From assembly GCF_001005315.1 (NCBI RefSeq), contig NZ_LBMG01000001.1:1-64000 (forward strand): DNA of 64,000 nt. Direction: 5' to 3'. Positions 49,842 to 57,664 of this stretch are shown here, piece after piece. The notes beneath the pieces were generated by a model. It ran no database searches, was not told where the DNA came from, and worked only from the letters and a program-made list of their open reading frames with translations. The position numbers and the translations under genes are program-made. The number at the start of each line of letters is the position of its first letter. Positions within the stretch are counted from its first letter, which is position 1. This stretch comes from Kordia jejudonensis. Lineage in GTDB: Bacteria; Bacteroidota; Bacteroidia; Flavobacteriales; Flavobacteriaceae.

Positions 49842-49871
49842 AAAGCCTGTATCGCAATTGATACAGGCTTT
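49842..49871 (-). terminator. Attenuator terminator 2 of the ilv operon
   Basis: On the minus strand, AAAGCCTGTATC-AATTGC-GATACAGGCTTT is a 12-bp stem followed by a run of T residues (six in all, three of them in the stem). It follows leader peptide 2 (stop at 49900-49902) by 28 bases. The 5' arm and loop (49856-49864) can instead pair with bases at the leader stop codon (GAGTTGATAC, 49892-49901), giving a mutually exclusive antiterminator. Confidence 0.85.
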
Positions 49872-49899
49872 CTATTTTTATACAGCAAATCGTATCAAC

Positions 49900-49953
49900 T
49901 CAGGTGGAGTTTATAATGATAATGACGATAATGCTGATTATGGTTTTGTTCAT
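49900..49953 (-). CDS. Ile/Val-rich ilv leader peptide 2
   Basis: The ORF encodes MNKTIISIIVIIIINST and then stops (TGA): 17 residues with 8 Ile and 1 Val, too short for standard gene callers. Codons 5-14 are almost all Ile or Val (mostly ATT and ATC, with two ATA). The upstream sequence is A-rich, as usual for translation starts in this phylum. It precedes terminator 2 and then the ilv operon. Stalling of the ribosome on the Ile run when charged tRNA-Ile is scarce would leave the post-stop segment free to block the terminator. The peptide itself need have no function. The sequence is read directly; the mechanism is inferred from classical attenuation. Confidence 0.85.
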   Translation of the reverse strand: MNKTIISIIVIIIINST

Positions 49954-49970
49954 TTTTTTGTTTATTTTTC

Positions 49971-50044
49971 GTTGTTTGTTGTTTGTTGTTTGTTGTTTGT
50001 TGTTTGTTGTTTGTTGTTTGTTGTTTGTTGTTTGTTGTTTGTTG
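49971..50044. repeat. Heptamer microsatellite (GTTGTTT)x10.5 in the ilv leader
   Basis: Seventy-four bases of perfect GTTGTTT repeats (AAACAAC on the transcribed RNA) lie between terminator 1 and leader peptide 2. Only 17 bases separate the tract from leader 2. The tract is expected to change length by slippage. A short version of the same unit lies upstream of uvrC. Confidence 0.95.
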
Positions 50045-50048
50045 AAAT

Positions 50049-50079
50049 AAAAAAAGCTTTCCGTTTATAGGAAAGCTTT
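50049..50079 (-). terminator. Attenuator terminator 1 of the ilv operon
   Basis: On the minus strand, AAAGCTTTCC-TATAAAC-GGAAAGCTTT is a perfect 10-bp stem followed by more T residues. It lies 32 bases after the stop of leader peptide 1. The alternative pairing seen here is weaker (AGGAA near the leader stop with TTCCT of the stem). It could instead end the HNH transcript, but that gene stops about 385 bases earlier. Confidence 0.75.
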
Positions 50080-50111
50080 ACAATTTATAGTTAAATTTTT
50101 ATACACATTCC

Positions 50112-50174
50112 TTATCGTTGTGAGCGAATCACAATGACATTAATAGAAATGATATTTATAATTTGTTTGTTCAT
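50112..50174 (-). CDS. Ile/Val-rich ilv leader peptide 1
   Basis: The ORF encodes MNKQIINIISINVIVIRSQR and then stops (TAA): 20 residues with 7 Ile and 2 Val. It begins in a context (GGTATAACAA before ATGAACAAACAA) nearly repeated at 50330. A -7-like box AATATTTG (minus strand, 50184-50191; 7 of 8 to the consensus) ends nine bases before the ATG. It is followed by terminator 1. Its 3' half overlaps a repeat-like hairpin (TTGTGAGCGAATCACAA), so chance enrichment is a little more possible than for leader 2. Confidence 0.65.
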   Translation of the reverse strand: MNKQIINIISINVIVIRSQR

Positions 50175-50270
50175 TTGTTATACCAAATATTGTAAAAGTT
50201 TTTTTAGATTCCTAATGTATTGTTGAAAAATGTTGTTGGTTTTTTCTGTGTTTGCAGGGAATTTAGTTGA

Positions 50271-50330
50271 TTAACTCAACCACGGATAAGAGTCAATGTA
50301 GATATTGCCTAGTATCTTTCGTTTGTTCAT
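50271..50330 (-). CDS. Third MNK-type small ORF upstream of the ilv leaders
   Basis: The ORF encodes MNKRKILGNIYIDSYPWLS and then stops: 19 residues. Its start region (GGTAATAACAAATGAACAAACGAA) closely matches that of leader 1, suggesting duplication. It has only 3 Ile and 1 Leu clustered early, and the sequence after the stop shows only a weak GTTGA/TCAAC hairpin without a T run. It may be a decayed leader unit or a leader with altered sensing. Kept as low confidence. Confidence 0.35.
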   Translation of the reverse strand: MNKRKILGNIYIDSYPWLS

Positions 50331-50463
50331 TTGTTATTACCATTTTCGAATTTATTAATAATTAACGCATACTTCGTTTAGCAAAAAATTACAAACCTGA
50401 GGAAGATTATATATAATCGCTTATCATTACAAATACCACTAAATGTTGTTTTGTTAGCGTTTT

Positions 50464-51183
50464 TTAGTCAGAATATAATTTTCGTCTTGCTAATTTTATT
50501 AGAGATTCATAATTCTTTGAAATGATAGGTGTTATTCTTTGAAAGTCTAAAATAGCATTCTCTAGCTTTTCTGGAAATTTCATTTCCCATTCTCTAGGAA
50601 TAGATTGTCTATTTGGGCCTGCAGTAAATGTGTACTTTGAGATTAAATTATCTAATAATTTAAAATCATCATAAAGTTCTGATTTGATTCCTTCCAAATC
50701 TGCATCAATAAACTCAAATTCAGGCAAATCACATTCAAGTATAAATTTGTAAACATCAGTATATATTTTATCAGGAAATGGTCCAGAAATGAAACCATTA
50801 TTTTTTATAAACCACATCAGACTTTTGCTATCTAAAAGTTCATTTAACCTTTCAAATGTTTTCATATCTAGATTTAAATAATTAGATTTAGTAACCTTTG
50901 TTCCTTCACTAAATTTAACTTTATCATACCAATTTGCCCTATGTCGTTTTAACTCCGAAAAAGTATATTTTTTTCCTTTTGGATGATCAGGATTATAAGT
51001 CATAACATCTGAATGACAATCAAAACACAATGGTAAACAATTATCGAAAGAATCATCTCCACCATGCTTTTTCTGGTTTATATGATGGAGTTCCATTTTA
51101 GTCCCACAAAATTTATGACATAGACAACAATGCCTACCACAAGATATTAGAGCGTTCTCTGCTACAGTTTTATCAAATCCCAT
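50464..51183 (-). CDS. HNH endonuclease domain protein
   Basis: A 239-residue protein. The N-terminal part has a zinc-coordinating HNH fold: CGRHCCLCHKFCG (about residues 14-26), the catalytic ELHHINQKKHGGDD (about 32-45), then NCLPLCFDCHSDV with further Cys/His (about 48-60). The rest (from about 95) is mixed helical and not recognised. It stands between the ilv leader and gltD with its own good promoter, no partner gene and no sign of a restriction methylase. It could be a solitary homing-like or defence nuclease. The gene is not known to be part of nitrogen metabolism. Confidence 0.8.
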   Translation of the reverse strand: MGFDKTVAENALISCGRHCCLCHKFCGTKMELHHINQKKHGGDDSFDNCLPLCFDCHSDVMTYNPDHPKGKKYTFSELKRHRANWYDKVKFSEGTKVTKSNYLNLDMKTFERLNELLDSKSLMWFIKNNGFISGPFPDKIYTDVYKFILECDLPEFEFIDADLEGIKSELYDDFKLLDNLISKYTFTAGPNRQSIPREWEMKFPEKLENAILDFQRITPIISKNYESLIKLARRKLYSD

Positions 51184-51226
51184 AGTTTATTTTAATGTTG
51201 CACAACGTATTCATAATAAAAATTTC

Positions 51227-51256
51227 CAAATTCATTTTTCACATGAATTTAGTCAA
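51227..51256 (-). promoter_or_regulatory. Promoter of the HNH gene
   Basis: On the minus strand there is TTG (51254-51256), exactly 19 bases, then TGAATTTG (51227-51234), 7 of 8 to TAnnTTTG. The box ends 43 bases before the start codon and lies in the spacer after gltD, so the HNH gene need not be co-transcribed with gltBD. Confidence 0.55.
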
Positions 51257-51333
51257 ATTGAAAACTAAAACAATCTCTTATGAAATCAAAGAAAAAAGTA
51301 AGATTTATATGTCTTTTCTATATTATTTAATAA

Positions 51334-52800
51334 TCATACTCTCGGCAAATCACTATCATCTTTCAATGGCAAATTCGATTTCCCCATTAGAAAAGCGTCT
51401 ACATGATGTGCCGCTTGGCGACCTTCTGAGATTGCCCAAACGATGAGCGATTGTCCTCTGCGCATGTCGCCAGCCGTGAATATTCCTGACTGGTTGGTGG
51501 CATAGTTTTTTGTAGTCGCTTTGATATTACTTCTAAAATCCATGTCGAGTTCAAAAGCTTCTGCCAATGTTTTTTCTGCGCCTGCAAAACCTAAAGCGAG
51601 CAATACTAAATCGCACTCCCAATGTTGTTCAGTGTTTGGAATTTCGTTGAGTTGTGGACGTTCGCCGTCTTTGAAAATCCATTCGACCTCAACGGTTTTT
51701 AGACCTGTGAGATTTCCGTTAGCATCACTGATAAATTTCTTAGTGGAAATGCTAAAAAAACGTTCGACACCTTCTTGATGTGATGATGTTTCTTTGAGTT
51801 TCATGGGCCAATATGGCCACGGTTGATGCGCAGGACGACCAATTGTTGGTTTGTTTAAGATTTCAAAATTTGTAACCGAAATTGCACCGTGACGATTGCT
51901 CGTTCCGATACAATCTGAACCTGTATCGCCACCACCAATGACAATTACTTTTTTGCCCTTTGCAGAAATGATATCTTCAAAGTTTCGCAAACCGTCTACA
52001 TATTGATTGTTTTGTTTTAGGAAATCCATTGCTTGGTAAACGCCTTTTGCGTCAATTCCATCAATGGGAATGGTTTTTTTGATCGTTGCGCCGCCGCAAA
52101 GTAAAATGGCATCAAAGTCTTCTTTGAGTTGAGTTGCTTGAACGTTTACACCAACATGCGCGTTTGTTTTAAACGTAATTCCTTCTTCTTGTAAAACTTG
52201 TACACGTCTGTCAATGATGTGTTTTTCCATTTTGAAATCTGGAATTCCGTAGCGCAATAGTCCGCCAACTTTTTCATCACGTTCAAAAACAGTGACTGAA
52301 TGACCTGTACGATTGAGTTGCTGTGCTGCTGCCAAACCTGCTGGACCTGAACCGATAATTGCCACCGTTTTTTCAGTGCGTACTTTTGGTGGTTTTGCAA
52401 TAATCCAGCCTTCTGTGAAAGCGGTTTCTACAATGTTTTTTTCAATATTTTCAATACTTACTGGATCTGAGTTAATACCTAACACACAGGCTTCTTCGCA
52501 TGGCGCAGGACATAAACGACCTGTAAATTCTGGGAAGTTATTGGTTGCATGCAATATTTCTGCTGCTTCTTTCCATTTCCCCTTGTAAACTTTGTCATTA
52601 AAGTCTGGAATGAGATTTCCGAGTGGACAACCACTGTGACAAAACGGAATGCCACAATCCATACAACGTGCACCTTGGTTTTTAAGTTCAGTTTCTTTTA
52701 ATGGTGTTGTAAATTCTTTATAGTTTTTGATACGTTCTGCTGGAACTTTATATGCTTCATCCTGACGTTTGTATTCTAAAAATCCTGTTGTTTTTCCCAT
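51334..52800 (-). CDS. gltD: Glutamate synthase small subunit
   Basis: The NADPH-binding FAD subunit that feeds electrons to GltB. The N-terminal 4Fe-4S cysteines are in CMDCGIPFCHSGCPLGNLIPDFND (about residues 41-64) and LCPAPCEEACVLGIN (about 95-109). The FAD site is IIGSGPAGLAAAQQL (about 148-162), the NADPH site VIGGGDTGSDCIGTS (about 288-302), and the C-terminal FAD loop FTAGDMRRGQSLIVWAI. The 488 residues are complete. It starts 3 bases after the gltB stop, so the two are one transcript. Confidence 0.97.
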   Translation of the reverse strand: MGKTTGFLEYKRQDEAYKVPAERIKNYKEFTTPLKETELKNQGARCMDCGIPFCHSGCPLGNLIPDFNDKVYKGKWKEAAEILHATNNFPEFTGRLCPAPCEEACVLGINSDPVSIENIEKNIVETAFTEGWIIAKPPKVRTEKTVAIIGSGPAGLAAAQQLNRTGHSVTVFERDEKVGGLLRYGIPDFKMEKHIIDRRVQVLQEEGITFKTNAHVGVNVQATQLKEDFDAILLCGGATIKKTIPIDGIDAKGVYQAMDFLKQNNQYVDGLRNFEDIISAKGKKVIVIGGGDTGSDCIGTSNRHGAISVTNFEILNKPTIGRPAHQPWPYWPMKLKETSSHQEGVERFFSISTKKFISDANGNLTGLKTVEVEWIFKDGERPQLNEIPNTEQHWECDLVLLALGFAGAEKTLAEAFELDMDFRSNIKATTKNYATNQSGIFTAGDMRRGQSLIVWAISEGRQAAHHVDAFLMGKSNLPLKDDSDLPRV

Positions 52801-52803
52801 GAG

Positions 52804-55800
52804 TTAAGCTGTTTGAAGTTCTTCTTGTGCTAATCGTACTAATGCTTTTCTGTATTCTTCTGGCAATACTTTTATGAATTTTGGTAGATAGTTTTCCCAG
52901 TTTTCAAGGATGCGTTTTGCTAACGGACTTGAAGTCGTTACATGATGATTTTTGATAAGTTGTTTTAGTTGTGTTTCATCTTCTTTTAAAGTAATAGGAT
53001 CAAGATTTAAAGTTTCCGAATTACAGTTTTGTATAAATGTTTCATCCATATCTAATACATAGGCAATTCCGCCGCTCATTCCAGCGCCAAAATTGCGTCC
53101 TACTTTTCCAAGAATTACGGCAATTCCACCTGTCATATATTCGCATCCGTGATCTCCAATTCCTTCTACAACGGCTTTTGCTCCTGAGTTTCGCACGCAG
53201 AAACGTTCTCCTGCTTTCCCATTGATGTATACTTCTCCTGAGGTTGCGCCGTACAACGTTACGTTTCCAGTAATGATATTATCTTCTGGAATAATAGTTG
53301 CTACTTCAGGAACTTTGATAATGAGTTTTCCACCTGATAATCCTTTGCCCAAATAATCGTTTGTATTTCCGTGAACTGTCATCCGAATTCCTTTGGTGAC
53401 AAACGCGCCAAAACTTTGTCCAGCCGAACCTTTGAAATCGATATTGATCGTATCTTCTGGCAAGCCTTCTGCGCCATATATTTTTGAGATTTCATTGCTT
53501 ATAATCGCACCAACAGCTCTGTCAATATTTGTGATATTCAGCTTCAAATCCGTTTTTTGTCTTCTGAATAATGCTTGATGTGCTTGCTTGATGATTTTGA
53601 AATCTAGGTGTGTTTCTAAGTTATGATTTTGTGTTTCTGTATTGTATAGTTTTACATCATTGGCAACTTCTACTTTGTGTAGAATTGGTGTTAAATCGAT
53701 TCCAGATGTTTTGTAATGTTCAATGGCTTTGTTTCTGTTGAGTTTTTGCACTTGTCCTACCATTTCATTGACCGTTTTGAATCCGAGTTTCGCCATGATT
53801 TCTCGTAGTTCTTGCGCCACGAAATACATGTAATTGACCACATGTTCTGGTTTTCCTTTGAATTTTTTTCGTAGTTCTGGATTCTGCGTGGCAATTCCGA
53901 CAGGACAGGTATTTAAGTGACACACGCGCATCATGATACAACCGGAAGCTACTAATGGCGATGTTGCAAAGCCAAATTCTTCCGCGCCCAACAAACATGC
54001 AATGGCAACATCGCGCCCTGTTTTTAGTTGTCCGTCACATTCCAAGATCACTCGATTGCGCAAATCGTTCATGACTAAGGTTTGTTGTGCTTCTGCAATT
54101 CCTAATTCCCAAGGTAATCCTGCATGTTTTAGTGATGTTAGTGGGGAAGCTCCTGTTCCGCCGTCAAAGCCAGAGATAAGTATGACATCGGCTTTTGCTT
54201 TGGCAACTCCAGCTGCGACTGTTCCGACACCGACTTCTGAGACCAATTTTACATTGATACGTGCTTCTCGGTTTGCAGATTTTACATCATAAATTAATTG
54301 CGATAAGTCTTCAATAGAATAGATATCGTGATGTGGCGGCGGCGAAATGAGTCCGACATACGGTGTAGAATTTCGAGTTTTTGCAATTTGCGGATTTACT
54401 TTTGCGCCTGGCAATTGTCCGCCTTCTCCTGGTTTCGCACCTTGAGCTATTTTGATTTGAATTTCATTGGCACTTGTGAGATAGTTTGACGTGACACCAA
54501 AACGTCCTGAAGCTACTTGCTTGATGGCAGAATTTTTCCAATCGCCTTGTGAGCTTTTGTAGAAACGTTCTTGATCTTCGCCACCTTCGCCAGAATTTGA
54601 TTTTCCACCAATTCGGTTCATAGCAATTGCTAAGTTTTCATGTGCTTCTTTGCTGATAGATCCGTACGACATGGCACCTGTTTTGAAGCGTTTTACAATT
54701 GCTGTCCACGGTTCAACTTCTTCAATGGGAATTGGATCGTATTGGTCAAATTCGAATAAACCACGAATAGTCATCAAGCTTTTCGATTGGTCGTTTACCA
54801 ATTTTGAATATTCCTTAAAAGTAGACGCTTTATTGGTACGTACCGATTCTTGCAATTTGGCTACCGTTAACGGATTGAATACATGTTTTTCTTGCCCGCG
54901 TCGCCATCGGTATTCGCCACCAACTTCAATGTCGGCATTGACTTCATTGACTTGAAATGCTTTTTTATGACGTTTTACGATTTCTTGTTCTATTTCGCGC
55001 AAGCCAATTCCTTGAATACGTGTTGGTGTGTTTGGGAAGTATTTTTTGACTGTCGTCGAATTGATTCCGATACATTCAAATAGTTGCGATCCTCGATAGG
55101 AATTTAGCGTTGAGATTCCAATTTTGTTCATCACTTTTAGAATTCCTTTTCCAACCGCTTTGTTGTAGTTTTTGATTGCCGCCAAGTATTCTAATTCTGT
55201 AATATCGCCATCAAGCACTTGCTTTTCTACAATTTCATTTACGATATACGGATTTACAGCACTTGCGCCGAAACCAAATAGCAAAGCAAAGTGATGTACT
55301 TCACGTGGTTCGGCAGATTCAATAATCAAACTTACTTTTGAACGTTTTTTGAGTTTGTGCAATGCATGATTTAGGTACGAACATGCTAATAATGCTGGAA
55401 TTGGCGCATGTTTTTCATCTACATATCTATCTGATAGAATGATGATATTTGCGCCATTGTCTATTGCTTTTGACGCTTTGTGCATGAGGTTTTCTAGAGC
55501 AATTTCTAGTTCGTTCAGTCCGCGATTTACTTCGTATAACATGGAAATAGATTCTACTTTGAAATTAGGATTGCTGTCGTAGTTTCTAATTTTGTCTAAA
55601 TCGTGTTTTGAGATGACAGGATTTTGAATTTTTAGCTTTTTACAGTGTTCGGCATTGATATCGAATAGATTGATATCGCTTCCAAGCGTCAAACTTATAT
55701 CTGTGATTAATTCTTCTCGAACTCCATCTAATGGCGGATTTGTAACCTGCGCAAATAGTTGTTTGAAGTAGTTGTAGATAAGTTGTGGTCGTTCCGAAAG

Positions 55801-57309
55801 AATGGCAATTGGCGTATCGCTTCCCATAGAACCAATAGGTTCTTTTGCCAATTGTGCCATTGGGCGAATAATAGTGTTTAGATCTTCTTGTGTATACCCA
55901 AAAACAACTTCCCGTTTTTTGAGTTCAATTTCGTTGTATTTGATCGGTCCTTTTTTGGCTGAAATATCACGTAAATGCACCAAGTTTTCGTTCAACCATT
56001 TTCTGTATGGATGTTTTGCAGCAATGGTTTCCTTGATTTCTTCATCGTTTACAATGCGACCTTCATTCATGTTTACTAAAAACATTTTTCCAGGTTCTAA
56101 CCGACCGTGAAAGGCTACGTTTTCAGGTTTTATATCTACGACACCTGTTTCTGAAGACATGATTACGTTTCCGTGTTTTGTTACCGTATATCGCGATGGA
56201 CGCAATCCGTTTCTGTCTAATACGGCTCCGATATAATTACCATCTGTAAACGGAATTGAAGCAGGTCCGTCCCACGGTTCCATGACACAAGAATTGTATT
56301 CATAAAACGCTTTTTTAGCCGCTGACATGTTTGGGTTTTTCTCCCACGCTTCTGGCACTAACATCATCATTGCTTCTGGTAATGAGCGACCTGACATGAG
56401 TAATAATTCGACGACCATATCTAAGGTTGCAGAATCTGATTTTCCTTTTAAAATTGTTGGAATTATTTTTTTGATATCGTTTCCAAATAGAGGACTTTCC
56501 ATGATTTCTTCCCGAGAAAACATTCGTGAGACATTTCCACGAAGTGTATTTATTTCTCCGTTATGACAGATATATCTGAAAGGTTGTGCTAAATCCCATG
56601 TTGGAAATGTATTGGTAGAAAATCGTTGGTGTACTAATGCCAAGCGTGTATCTAAATCGGCATCAAATAAATCTAGATAGTATTCATTGATATGTTCTGG
56701 CTTTAGCAAACCTTTGAAGATGATAATTTTCGTTGATAAGCTTGGTACATAAAAGAACTTTTGCTCTGATAATTTGGAATTATATATGGTATGTTCTGTA
56801 ATTTTTCGAGCTGCAAATAGTTTCAGGTTGAATTCCTGATTCGATTGTTTTTTGTCAGATTTCCCAATAAATAGTTGTTTTACGAATGGTTCTGTTTCTT
56901 TGGCAATTTTACCTAAAACGTCACTATTTACAGGTACATTTCGCCAACCAATTAATTGTAACCCTTGTTTTTTTATTTCGTTTTCAAAAATTTCAATACA
57001 GTATTCGCGTTGATTTATTTTTTGCGGAAGAAATACATTACTTACCGCATATTCGCCTGCATTTGGCAATTTGAAATCACAAAATTTTTTGAAGAATGTA
57101 TGCGGAATGTCTATTAAAATCCCAGCGCCATCACCTGTAACTCCATCTGCGCTTACTGCACCACGATGTTCTAATTTTACTAAAATTTCAAGTGCTTTAT
57201 GAATGATATCATTTGAACGTTTCCCTGTTAGACTACATATGAATCCTGCGCCACAATTATCGTGTTCAAATTCTGGTAAGTATAGACCTTGTTTTTTCAG
57301 CATCATCAA
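52804..57309 (-). CDS. gltB: Glutamate synthase large subunit
   Basis: Transfers the amide of glutamine to 2-oxoglutarate, giving two glutamates. The N-terminal class II amidotransferase domain starts at the nucleophile Cys in HDNCGAGFICS (about residue 19), so a short propeptide is cleaved. The central and FMN-binding domains follow, with GGKSNSGEGGED and ISGFDGGTGASPLTSLKHAG. The 3Fe-4S cysteines are in GCIMMRVCHLNTCPVGIATQ (about 1117-1136), and the C-terminal GXGXG beta-helix is present (LSGGKLIIK ... GGIAVILG). The 1501 residues are full length. It starts MMML, so the exact Met is uncertain by two residues. The gene is divergent from the tectonin-like gene. Confidence 0.97.
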   Translation of the reverse strand: MMMLKKQGLYLPEFEHDNCGAGFICSLTGKRSNDIIHKALEILVKLEHRGAVSADGVTGDGAGILIDIPHTFFKKFCDFKLPNAGEYAVSNVFLPQKINQREYCIEIFENEIKKQGLQLIGWRNVPVNSDVLGKIAKETEPFVKQLFIGKSDKKQSNQEFNLKLFAARKITEHTIYNSKLSEQKFFYVPSLSTKIIIFKGLLKPEHINEYYLDLFDADLDTRLALVHQRFSTNTFPTWDLAQPFRYICHNGEINTLRGNVSRMFSREEIMESPLFGNDIKKIIPTILKGKSDSATLDMVVELLLMSGRSLPEAMMMLVPEAWEKNPNMSAAKKAFYEYNSCVMEPWDGPASIPFTDGNYIGAVLDRNGLRPSRYTVTKHGNVIMSSETGVVDIKPENVAFHGRLEPGKMFLVNMNEGRIVNDEEIKETIAAKHPYRKWLNENLVHLRDISAKKGPIKYNEIELKKREVVFGYTQEDLNTIIRPMAQLAKEPIGSMGSDTPIAILSERPQLIYNYFKQLFAQVTNPPLDGVREELITDISLTLGSDINLFDINAEHCKKLKIQNPVISKHDLDKIRNYDSNPNFKVESISMLYEVNRGLNELEIALENLMHKASKAIDNGANIIILSDRYVDEKHAPIPALLACSYLNHALHKLKKRSKVSLIIESAEPREVHHFALLFGFGASAVNPYIVNEIVEKQVLDGDITELEYLAAIKNYNKAVGKGILKVMNKIGISTLNSYRGSQLFECIGINSTTVKKYFPNTPTRIQGIGLREIEQEIVKRHKKAFQVNEVNADIEVGGEYRWRRGQEKHVFNPLTVAKLQESVRTNKASTFKEYSKLVNDQSKSLMTIRGLFEFDQYDPIPIEEVEPWTAIVKRFKTGAMSYGSISKEAHENLAIAMNRIGGKSNSGEGGEDQERFYKSSQGDWKNSAIKQVASGRFGVTSNYLTSANEIQIKIAQGAKPGEGGQLPGAKVNPQIAKTRNSTPYVGLISPPPHHDIYSIEDLSQLIYDVKSANREARINVKLVSEVGVGTVAAGVAKAKADVILISGFDGGTGASPLTSLKHAGLPWELGIAEAQQTLVMNDLRNRVILECDGQLKTGRDVAIACLLGAEEFGFATSPLVASGCIMMRVCHLNTCPVGIATQNPELRKKFKGKPEHVVNYMYFVAQELREIMAKLGFKTVNEMVGQVQKLNRNKAIEHYKTSGIDLTPILHKVEVANDVKLYNTETQNHNLETHLDFKIIKQAHQALFRRQKTDLKLNITNIDRAVGAIISNEISKIYGAEGLPEDTINIDFKGSAGQSFGAFVTKGIRMTVHGNTNDYLGKGLSGGKLIIKVPEVATIIPEDNIITGNVTLYGATSGEVYINGKAGERFCVRNSGAKAVVEGIGDHGCEYMTGGIAVILGKVGRNFGAGMSGGIAYVLDMDETFIQNCNSETLNLDPITLKEDETQLKQLIKNHHVTTSSPLAKRILENWENYLPKFIKVLPEEYRKALVRLAQEELQTA

Positions 57310-57664
57310 ATTGTTTAGGGGTTTTTAGACCATATTTAATCTACTAAGATAGAAGCAAGGATTGTATCCTGAAAACAGGAGAGCCATTTTTCTCATATCA
57401 GTAATTAAATGTGTTTTTAATTGATATTTGACAATTTTTGACACTTATTTTATTAAAAACGCAATTCAATTATTTTTAAAATTATATAGCAATTATTACG
57501 AAAACGTTTTCTTTTGTTTTTTTAAAACCGAACTTACTTTATGTTTTTAACTAATTTTTTAAAAATTTACCAATATCGAATGTTTCTGTTTTAAAGATTG
57601 AATGTAATGATTTCCAAATGGCATTAAATTTGTATTTTTAGACTTATTATTTAACATTTTTATT
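57310..57664. other. Divergent intergenic region gltB / tectonin-like gene
   Basis: 355 A+T-rich bases with no ORF. A small hairpin TCCTG-AAAA-CAGGA lies near 57367-57380 in the gltB leader. A -7 box TAAATTTG for the rightward gene is listed separately. No gltB promoter matching the consensus was found. Confidence 0.5.
57625..57632 (+). promoter_or_regulatory. -7 box (TAAATTTG) of the tectonin-like gene
   Basis: Perfect TAnnTTTG 32 bases before the ATG. The nearest TTG (57598-57600) is at a long 24-base spacing. Confidence 0.45.

Noticed and set aside
49858-50070. A 70-residue plus-strand ORF through the heptamer tract (Phe/Val/Cys/Leu repeats)
   Set aside because: It is the translation of the (GTTGTTT)n microsatellite and of two terminator stems, with no gene-like start or context. 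The real signal is on the other strand.
50049-50079. Terminator 1 as the normal end of the HNH transcript
   Set aside because: It is about 385 bases past the HNH stop, follows an Ile-rich ORF directly, and no other promoter for leader 2 was found between it and the ilv genes. The alternative is not fully excluded and is noted in the feature.
57310-57664. Possible riboswitch before gltB
   Set aside because: Only a small 5-bp hairpin is seen, with no conserved aptamer pattern that I can recognise.
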